Assembly: GCA_032622095.1 (NCBI GenBank)
Contig: CP136064.1
Span: forward strand, 178,142,247-178,206,246
DNA length: 64,000 bases
Source of the DNA: Siphonodentalium dalli
Taxonomy: Eukaryota; Mollusca; Scaphopoda; Gadilida; Siphonodentaliidae
Reading direction: 5' to 3'
Every line of letters starts with the position of its first letter. The stretch's first letter is position 1. Positions 57,164 to 64,000 of this stretch are shown here, one piece after another. Under the pieces are notes generated by a model. The model did no database searches. It saw only the letters and a program-made list of their open reading frames with translations, and was not told where the DNA came from. Position numbers and translations under genes: made by a program.

Positions 57164-58538
57164 AAGTAAACAGAAATTAATTCAATTTTACAAAATGACA
57201 AGAAAAATAACTCCATCCTATTTATCCAATATGATTCCACCAGATTCTATGTCGTCTGGTTATAATTTTAGGCATGCTAGTATTCATCCACCTGACAGTA
57301 ATAGGAATGCGTATATGGACACATTTCTACCGTCAACCACACGTGCTTGGAATAGTTTACCCGACTCAGTAAAGATGACCCCTTCGTTGAAAGAATTTAA
57401 ACGGACCCTAAATGTTGATCGTTCAAAAATAGCCAAATTTTACTATCAAAGTTACTCCAGGAAAGCACAAGTTTATCATACTAGAATTAGATTAGGCTGT
57501 AGTAACCTGAATAAAGACCTCGTCGTAAACCACTTGGAAGATTCTCCGTTCTGTTCCTGTGGTGATTATGAAATTGAATCGGCATACCACTTCTTTTTTC
57601 ATTGTCCTCTGTATACTCAAGAGAGAATAGAGCTCATGTCCGCGCTACCAACAAGCAGAATATCAATTGATATCCTATTATATGGCTCAAGTGAACTTTC
57701 TGATCGTCTCAATACTCAGATCTTTGTCGCCGTACAAAAGTTCATTTTACAAACTCGGCGTTTCTCATAACCATGATGAGTCGTACGATCGCCGGGCCAT
57801 GCAATACACCACTATATGTAATTAAGTATTTGTTTTATCACATTATCTGTATTGTGTGCTCTGGTGGGGTCGATTCGTCATTTCTCAATGGAATTTTAAT
57901 GAAATGGAATTTAATAATTTCCAATCGAGTGCCAACCATTCTCCGTGTCACTGGGCCACTCCCCATGAAATTAAGTCATTGTTTCGTCATATTACATCAT
58001 ATAATGCTTAAGTACGCTTCTAACCAATTATTTAAATTTTAATATTAATTAACAGTTCAAGTAGTTTGATTGTTTTTTTCTCGCATTTCCTCCACGTGGG
58101 CCGCGATGCGTTTCGATTTGATTTTGATTTGATTTTGATTGTTTCATGGTTCTTAAATAGTATATGTTATAAATACAAAAGTTGTGTAACTAAAATATAA
58201 TTATACGGTACTTCGCTTCACTCCCCTCTTTCGTTTTGGCCGATGTCCGGTATGCAATACCAATTAACTTGACAAACGTTCTTCCTTCCTGCACTCTATC
58301 CCTCTACCCCCTCCTTGAACAATATTTTTTCGGATCTAACATGTTATCCCCGTCTGCTAAATTTACCCTATATGGTATCTACCCTGATACCAAGGGTAAA
58401 CTTCCTGCTCCGAGGAAAAGACTTTATAAAAGCCTTTTAGGCTTGTTGTCCAATCCCCGTTTTGAATTTTATTATTACTTATGTCAATTTGTTTGAATGT
58501 ATTACATGTTTTGTTCGAAATTAAATATTGTTTACACC
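57164..58538 (+). mobile_element. LINE-derived insertion with 12-bp target duplication
   Basis: AGATAGTCGGTG occurs at 57,152-57,163 and 58,539-58,550. Taking out the insert and one copy rejoins the MULE reading frame on the minus strand exactly. The insert is read on the plus strand and is 5' truncated. After the coding part lies a 'TTTGATTTGATTTTGATT' stretch (about 58,112-58,141) and then nearly 400 more bases of unknown kind, so it may be a composite. Confidence 0.78.
57195..57770 (+). CDS. C-terminal fragment of a LINE ORF2 protein (191 codons)
   Basis: It has the usual end of an invertebrate non-LTR reverse-transcriptase protein: 'FRHASIHPPDSNRNAYMDTF', 'LPSTTRAWNSLPDSV', then a Cys/His cluster 'FCSCGDYEIESAYHFFFHCP' and a closing 'LLYGSSELSDRLN...FVAVQKFILQTRRF'. 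Reverse transcriptase and endonuclease are missing. The frame is open from the insertion's left edge to a normal stop, so the copy is young. The ATG at 57,195 is probably not a real start. Confidence 0.85.
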   Translation: MTRKITPSYLSNMIPPDSMSSGYNFRHASIHPPDSNRNAYMDTFLPSTTRAWNSLPDSVKMTPSLKEFKRTLNVDRSKIAKFYYQSYSRKAQVYHTRIRLGCSNLNKDLVVNHLEDSPFCSCGDYEIESAYHFFFHCPLYTQERIELMSALPTSRISIDILLYGSSELSDRLNTQIFVAVQKFILQTRRFS

Positions 58539-58550
58539 AGATAGTCGGTG

Positions 58551-58883
58551 TCGATCTGGAAGTGGATGTTCTCAGGTGGTAGGTAGAACTCGGTAGGTGA
58601 CAGGCTCATCAGGGGGTAGTTCATCGTCGCAAGGCAGGTCAGGGTCTACTATCGACGTCTCCATTGGTTCAGGTTGACGTATGATGGCGATTCGATGTGG
58701 CAGGGCGAAGTCTAAGTTCAAGTCGTCTGAAGTCTGGTCTGATGATGGCTGAGGCGATGAGGTGGCATTGGTAGTATCGTCGTCGTTGATAACGTCCATG
58801 GCATCCGACAGTCGTTGAGACGTATCATCGGCTTCTTCGCGTAGCATGTCAGTGGCAATGGTATCTGAGTCACAGTCCATCAT
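58551..58883 (-). pseudogene. MULE transposase middle part
   Basis: Minus-strand frames give an acidic Ser/Thr/Asp-rich stretch ('LREEADDTSQRLSDAMDVIN', 58,572-58,883) and, in the frame that continues across the LINE insertion, 'LMSLSPTEFYLPPENIHFQI'. The two are in different frames, so an intron or indel separates them. Called from position and frame continuity, not from a known motif. Confidence 0.5.
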
Positions 58884-59155
58884 TGATGCTAAGTCGAGGA
58901 TGTCGTCGGTAGAATTTCGAGAAGTGTCTGCATGGCCTGTTGGATATAATTTATATTATAATTTTTTTATTATAATTATATATTTACAAGGTGATTTACA
59001 GAACACAGAACCGTAAGTATACAATAATTACTTGTCTTTGCAAGCCGTAGTATATTTATTATATATCTATTATATATTTACATGGTATTTATATAGATTT
59101 AAAAATATTACAAAGTGATTTACAGAACACAAGACCGTAAGTATACAATAATTAC

Positions 59156-59289
59156 CTGTCTTTGCAAGGCTTGCAAATGAAATTAAGGGCGACGGTCCCT
59201 CGTTTCGCATGAAAATACTGCACGTGGTCGATTCCAGTGTCACATAGTCGGTGTTGCCAGCGCCCACAAACATCACAATCAACCTCCAG
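59156..59289 (-). pseudogene. MULE N-terminal zinc-binding exon
   Basis: It reads 'LEVDCDVCGRWQHRLCDTGI' and 'YFHAKRGTVALNFICKPCKD', with donor AG|GTAATT. The C-x2-C-x2-WQH-x2-C-x-TGI ... C-x2-C pattern is a zinc-binding fold that I have seen ahead of MULE transposase cores in invertebrates. A direct repeat ('GTGATTTACAGAACACA' to 'TGTCTTTGCAAG', at about 58,990 and 59,112) lies just downstream. Confidence 0.6.
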
Positions 59290-59918
59290 TTAACATCAGT
59301 GAGATGAATCCCGATCACTAAGTGTTGTGATAACACACTGTGATAATGAACCATTTGCATCAAACGTTTGTTTTGAAAGCACCCCTTTTAATTAGTCTTC
59401 ACTTACCTTAAGTGCCGTTCAGTTGTCAAAACATCGTGTCATTCTTTATCTCAGTCCACGCATTGACATAATTAATGAATAAACACATGTTTTGTTGATC
59501 AAAATCTTTAATAATATATCATCAAAGAACATAAAAGAACATAATCACTATTAACAATTTCGGGACAACCCGCCCTCATTTATCGGGACAACCCGCCCCC
59601 AAAACAGCATAGGGGCGGGTTGTCTCGGGGGCGGGTAGTCCCGTTCCCCTAGTACTACTACTAGTAGTAGTACTACTAGTAGATGGGCGCGAAGCGCCCG
59701 GGAATGGGGATGGTCGAAAAGATCGAGTGATCTTCTCCTTCATCCCACCAGTTTTTGGGGCGAGCTGGCCCAGCTTTTATTCAGTGATTCACGGTCATTG
59801 GCATTAATTATAATTTAGATTAGGCAATTTATTATTTATAATTTTATTTATCAAATATCAATTTAAATTTTATCATATTTTTTTGACAAATTTTGTTAAA
59901 CTTAATGTTATGATTTAC

Positions 59919-60017
59919 CCAACTCCCAGATCCACAGGGAAATTCCTTCAAGCACAGAGTTTTTAACTGATTCTCGAATGCCGAGAATGCAGCACTCGAA
60001 GGACTGAACGCTGTCAT
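59919..60017 (-). CDS. LRRC43: LRRC43 exon 1 (start codon)
   Basis: Residues 1-33. ATG at 60,017-60,015; donor TGG|GTAAAT. It codes 'MTAFSPSSAAFSAFENQLKT' and 'LCLKEFPCGSGSW'. 'L(K/R)EFPCGxGSW' is the conserved N-terminal signature of LRRC43, which fixes this distant exon to the gene. I chose this ATG because it precedes the signature by a family-like length and an in-frame stop lies upstream. Two short upstream ORFs precede it. Confidence 0.93.
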
Positions 60018-60071
60018 CCTGTGAACATCTATTTTTCAAAAGTTTGTTTTCTTTGGTAACACGGCGTCCAT
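60018..60071 (-). promoter_or_regulatory. Two upstream ORFs in the LRRC43 leader
   Basis: An 11-codon ORF (MDAVLPKKTNF) runs from 60,071 to its stop at 60,036. A 4-codon ORF (MFTG) starts at about 60,029 and its TGA overlaps the main ATG as ATGA. Whether the transcript includes both depends on the unmapped start site. Confidence 0.5.
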
Positions 60072-60274
60072 TTTGACGCTAAATTCGGACTTCCGCTGTT
60101 AAGGTAAATTGAAAACCAAGTAAAGGATTGGGAAACGAACAGGAACAGAACTCAGTTCCCGGTAATGATTGAATGTGTATCAATTGGTGAACTTTTGTGC
60201 ATACAATGCGAGCAGATTTACATATATATGGCAAGAAACATGAGCAAACAGTTAAGGGGACCATATGTGTTTGT

Positions 60275-60610
60275 CCCATGTAGAAAGTCTTGGGACAGAG
60301 CGGGACAAGCGTTACAGACCGAAGCTGATCAATATAGAAGACATGTGTTTCTAGTGTTTATAAATCTGCGTATCAGTAGAAACTCTTGGGACAGAGCGGG
60401 ACAGGTGCCACAGAAGCTTATATAATCAATGTTATCTCGAGTTATCTGCGTCCCAGTAGTAACCCTTGGGGAAGAGCAGGACAAACGTTACATAATTTTA
60501 TAGAATCGTTTTTAATTCTAGTGGTTATCTGCGTATCAATAGAAACTCTTGGGACAGAGCGAGACACGTGTTACAGAAGCTTAAAAAATCTTTTTTATTT
60601 CTAGTTAGCA
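60275..60610 (+). repeat. 85-bp minisatellite cluster A, upstream of LRRC43
   Basis: Units carry 'CTTGGGACAGAGCGGGACA', 'CGTTACAGAAGCTTATAGAA' and 'GGTTATCTGCGTCCCAGTAG'. About four units, beginning some 260 bases before the LRRC43 ATG. Confidence 0.82.
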
Positions 60611-61135
60611 CGCCAGCGTGTATACTGTGCTTGAAAATATAAAAATCGACTGGTGTTATGGGGGATTATGGGGGATTAGGTCGATGTAAAAGTTAAAATG
60701 GGTCGCTTTAAAAGCTATAGTGTTACCCCGCTAAATAAAATAGTCCGACACAGATTAGCACATGTGCTTATATTGATATTACCACACCCTTTGGAAAGCA
60801 TGCAATCGTGTGGTAATCAAAGATGGATTTAGATTTGATACATAGGAGTAGTTTTGTCCGGGAAGTGTTTTGGACGGGTCAAATCGTTACCCCCGACACG
60901 ACCTTGACCTTTAAAATGGTCAATTCAAGATCAAATCGGATAAAACGGACGGATTTCGACGAAATTTTATACATAGGAGTCCTTTTCTCCGGGGAGTGTT
61001 TTGTAAGGGTCAATCATGACCCTGACCTGACCTTGACTTTCAAAATAGTCAATTCAAGGTCAAATCGCGCCTTTCGCCGGAAAGCAGATGGGAAACAGCC
61101 CGGACGAATTCGGGCCCACCAGCTAGTGTAATACA
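60604..61135 (+). mobile_element. SINE-like unit with an internal direct repeat
   Basis: 'TTAGCACGCCAGCGTGTATA' at the left and 'AATTCGGGCCCACCAGCTAG' at the right. Inside, 'GATACATAGGAGTAGTTTTG' to 'AATTCAAGATCAAATCG' is repeated about 135 bases later. Short frames over it are not genes. Confidence 0.5.
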
Positions 61136-61309
61136 AAAGACAACTTGAAGAATGTAATGTATAACACGAGAAACGGGAAAACTTGATATATGGAAGTATC
61201 CAAATTTCCCACATGGAATTTGAAAGCTAGTTTATATTATAATTATATTATAATTTATATTTATGGCTAATAATATGATCTTGGTGGCGTTACCATTTCT
61301 GACTATGGT

Positions 61310-61700
61310 TTTCTTGTAGTTATCTGTGCCCCAGTCATTGGGACAGCGCGGGGCAGGCGTTATGTACAGCAACTTATAGAAGTGATTTTATTTCTCATCG
61401 TTATCTGCGTCCCAGTAGTAAGTTAGTAACCCTTGGGACAGAGCGGGACAAACGTTACAGAAAATTATAGATAGTTTTTATTTCTAGTGGTTATCTGCGT
61501 CGGAGTGCGTCCTGTGCAGCGGTACTTAACCTTGGGACATGTGTTACAGAAGCTTACAGAATCGTATTATTTCTAGTGGTTATCTGTGTCCCAGTAGTAG
61601 CCTAACCCTTGGGACAGCCTGAGCGCGGGACGGGACAAAAGTTACAGCAACTTATATATATAGAAGTGATTTTTATTTCTCATCGTTATCTGCGTCCCAA
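61310..61700 (+). repeat. 85-bp minisatellite cluster B
   Basis: Four to five diverged units of the family in cluster A. Confidence 0.78.
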
Positions 61701-61810
61701 TAAGTGATATCACTTACTCGCGGTGAATCCGCCATTTGGTCTCCGGAGGTCAAAGTTAACAAGTAGCATCTATTTTTAGCATATGACTAAAGTCTGGGAA
61801 TTCCCAAAAT
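61700..61810. repeat. Dispersed repeat shared with 44,815-44,930
   Basis: 'AAGTGATATCACTTACTCGC', 'GGAGGTCAAAGTTAACAAG' and 'TAGCATCTATTTTTAG'. Confidence 0.7.
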
Positions 61811-62284
61811 AAAATGGCAACAGGTCGTTACCGAATCGCAGGTGCGAGAACTTCATAAAACTAATTAAACACTCACCCTGAATACATACAATACGTAGGT
61901 TTCGCACAGTAGATGGATTGGATGTATCACGTAAGTTTTTGAGTTATTTTTTTAACGCAAGAACTCGCTATTTATCAGTAACTTATGGGAAGTTCGTTGA
62001 CAAAAAAGGGCGTTTGAATGTCTGCATCGTCACCAGATCCTAACTCTATAGATGACATGGTCACAAAACAATTCTTAAACACGTAGTTGCACTGAGAATA
62101 AATGAAATTAGGCCATAAAATGTTGATAACAAATTCTCGCACTCAGCTGTCGAATGTTTACAAATGGATGCTACTTCTCAACTTTGACCTTTTACCGGCT
62201 TTTACCGGTGGGTGGGATAAAAAGTTAGGAATCGGACCGTATGGAACCATCGGCCATCTTGAAAATCGCGAACCAGTAATAAGG

Positions 62285-62670
62285 CTTATAGTGACCATTG
62301 GGACAGAGCTGGACAAAAGATACCGTAGTTTATAGAATCGTTTTTATTTCTATTGGTTATTTGCGTCCCAGTAGTCACCCTTGGGACAGAGCGAGACAGG
62401 CGTTACATAAGCTTACAGATTCGTTTTCATTTCTAGTGCATGGTTATCTGTGTCCCAGCATTAACCCTTGGGACAGCGCGGGACAAGCTTTACAGACGTT
62501 TATAGAATCGTTTTTATCTCTAGTGATTATCTGCGTCCCAGTAGTAACCCTTGGGACAGAGCGGGGACAAACATTACAGCAACTTATATATATAGAATTG
62601 ATTTTTATTTCTCATCGTTATCTGCGTCCCAGTAGTAACCCTTGGGGCAGAACGGGACAAACCGATTGCA
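62285..62670 (+). repeat. 85-bp minisatellite cluster C
   Basis: About five units. The 140-codon frame over it is a repeat artefact. Confidence 0.8.
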
Positions 62671-64000
62671 GGGCACGCTGGTGCAATATCTACCATTTTC
62701 CTTTATTTGGCTGCCATTAAGCTAAAGTGACAATAAATTGTTTATCCATTGAGCTAGAATATTCATATAAGTTATGGTATGCCTTACATTGCACAATTCT
62801 GCTCGTTTCTTTTTGAAATATGACTACAAATGGTGATTTTTGGTGAAATTTATACCGCGTTCTGTAAAATAAAATGTTTGAGTGATCGAAAGGGATTGGT
62901 ACCCACGAAATGACATATTTCATTGCTGGATTGATCAGTTAACTTAAAAAATACAAAATAAAGTCGCAATTCTCAACCAGTTCCAAACAGCAGAAACTAA
63001 TTTAGAAGATATCAGTGAAAATAGTTATTATAATTTTCAACTTCCGGCAGCCATTTTGGTGGCCATCTTGGACGTGGAGTTAAAAATGTAGCATTATGTC
63101 TTAGCTTCACAATAATATATACATTTGTATACATTTGTCAAGATTTTCTCTTAATAATTTGCACCAAACTGACTTATAGTGGCTCGTCTTAAAACGGCGG
63201 CCATGTTGGACGCCATCTTGTCATTTTGTTCGTGTTAACATTGCTTATGAGGGACATAATAAGAAAGAAAAGTTCAGAAGTTAAGAACTTAAGTCCTGTG
63301 TTCGGGGGTGCAGGGGTACCATATCAGATACAAGTATTACAAGACTATAATATGTGTTTTCATCACCGTTGCGTGACCTTTTGACCTCTGGTGACTTCAT
63401 CAATAAAACGTCATATTTTTTTTTTTTTGCTGCCAGTGGATAGAGTATTCAAATTCCTACAAAATGACACATCACAAAATCCCAATCACAATGACAGCAC
63501 TTATATGGGATATGAGTTTCCCCCACCCCACCATAATCGGAAAAAATGGTAACCGAGTAAGGCTAAACATTGGCCCAGTAGGCAGAGGCGGACTGGCCGA
63601 TCGGGAGACCGGAAAATTTCCCGATGGGCCGGAGGCCGGAAAAATTCTGATTCCACGTGATTTTCTATCAAGCGAGAATTCGATGGGGTTTTTTTACGGT
63701 TGGGGAGGGGGGGGGGTATATATGGTTGGGGCGCCCAACCACAACTTGGGGCGCGAATGAAGCCGACGTGGGCCGCCACATGTGTTGTGTAACCAGCACT
63801 CTTCTCACATAAATTCAAGAAGTGAATTCCATTTTATAACGGCGTCTGAGATTTCCAGATTGTAACCATATTTGGAACCGTCACTAAACAAGAATATATT
63901 GATTCGGAAATTAATCCACATGTAAAATGTTTTACTTCGGATAATGTGTACTGCCAATATATATATATAAATATATATCACCCGAGAAGCGGAAAACCGG
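62671..64000. other. Distal DNA without a supported gene
   Basis: Contains 'GCCATTTTGGTGGCCATCTTGG' type motifs (63,050-63,080 and 63,200-63,230), a G run near 63,704-63,716 and a (TA)n stretch at 63,960-63,978. No gene recognised. Confidence 0.45.

Larger units (their letters stand above)
56914..59675 (-). mobile_element. Mutator-like (MULE) element, internally deleted and interrupted
   Basis: A 12-bp direct repeat, CTAGTAGATGGG, bounds it (56,902-56,913 and 59,676-59,687). Both ends carry inverted 'GACTACCCGCC' and 'CCGAGACAACCCGCCCC', with more 'ACAACCCGCCC' copies just inside. Minus-strand coding remnants fit MULE transposases. A LINE-like insert interrupts it at 57,164. The right end also includes a (CTA/TAG) stretch, so its exact edge is uncertain. 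Confidence 0.75.
56821..59770. mobile_element. Outer TIR-bounded segment holding a nest of elements, intron 1
   Basis: GGCCAGCTCGCCCCA at 56,821-56,835 is perfectly inverted at 59,756-59,770. Outside the ends, 'AGTGGATCGCGG' and 'AGTGATTCACGG' are alike and may be a worn target duplication. The outer element's own DNA is only about 80 bases on each side of the Mutator-like insertion. Superfamily unknown. Confidence 0.55.
17664..60017 (-). other. LRRC43: LRRC43 gene span, 15 coding exons
   Basis: A leucine-rich repeat protein gene read right to left. I placed 15 exons by family resemblance and GT/AG signals. Every junction is in phase, giving 2,048 coding bases here, or 2,049 if the one-base gap in exon 5 is filled (682 residues; the vertebrate protein is about 650). 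The landmark stretches match what I recall of LRRC43: an N-terminal 'EFPCGSGSW', 'FSPW' followed by 'LRELSVRSPWL' and 'YFKTLRIVDK', then LRRs, 'LNILDDVQISADEKH', a 'LDWSQSLVRDDL' region, lysine-rich linkers and a final 'PPPPLEVKVEVHLHHW'. The protein's molecular role is not settled; to my knowledge it is linked to ciliated tissues only by expression. LRRs imply protein binding. Average intron is about 2.9 kb; intron 1 is about 10.3 kb. Confidence 0.9.

Noticed and set aside
58236-58496. 86-aa plus-strand frame as a separate gene
   Set aside because: It lies inside the inserted segment bounded by the AGATAGTCGGTG duplication and has no recognised family; kept only as a finding about that segment.
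62298-62720. 140-aa plus-strand frame
   Set aside because: It is made of the 85-bp minisatellite; the repeated CPS-like peptide pattern follows the DNA repeat.

Overview
This is animal (metazoan) nuclear DNA. The evidence is a spliced protein gene of 15 exons with consensus splice sites, a Pol III tRNA gene array, non-LTR retrotransposon remnants, and very many MITEs and SINE-like repeats. The dispersed repeats (for example those with 'GGCCATAACTC' or 'CATACCAAATTTG' motifs ending in GGACGGAC or ACAGACAG runs) look like those common in mollusc and other lophotrochozoan genomes. That placement is an impression from memory, not a search result.

Region 1, about 1-11,543: a head-to-tail array of a 358-bp unit, already under way at base 1. 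It holds 32 copies of one tRNA-Lys(TTT) gene, each with a 22-nt intron at the canonical 37/38 position. The copies are identical by eye. Unit 4 alone carries a +1 and a -1 indel, both in the spacer. The 62-aa minus-strand reading frames repeated through the array are by-products of the spacer.

Region 2, about 11,544-17,660: no host gene seen. It holds two opposed LINE C-terminal remnants, a SINE-like unit with a (CATA)n tail, and several MITEs.

Region 3, 17,664-60,017, minus strand: one gene spanning about 42 kb, which I identify as LRRC43 (leucine-rich repeat-containing protein 43). I placed 15 coding exons whose splice phases all agree and which would encode about 682 residues. Exon 5 is one base short, so the reading frame breaks there in this sequence. 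The layout is an N-terminal block (exons 1-3), leucine-rich repeats (exons 4-7), a middle region (8-11), lysine-rich segments (12-15) and a conserved C-terminal end.

The introns are packed with transposable elements. They include a TA-target palindromic MITE family (9 copies), several TTAA-target MITE families that share one palindromic core, a 1.3-kb TIR element with an unoccupied copy of its target site nearby, 163-bp tandem repeats, a THAP-domain relic, and a three-level nest in intron 1 (LINE-like insert inside a Mutator-like element inside a TIR-bounded segment).

Region 4, 60,018-64,000: upstream of LRRC43. It holds short upstream ORFs, three clusters of an approximately 85-bp minisatellite, and SINE-like repeats. 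No second gene is supported there.
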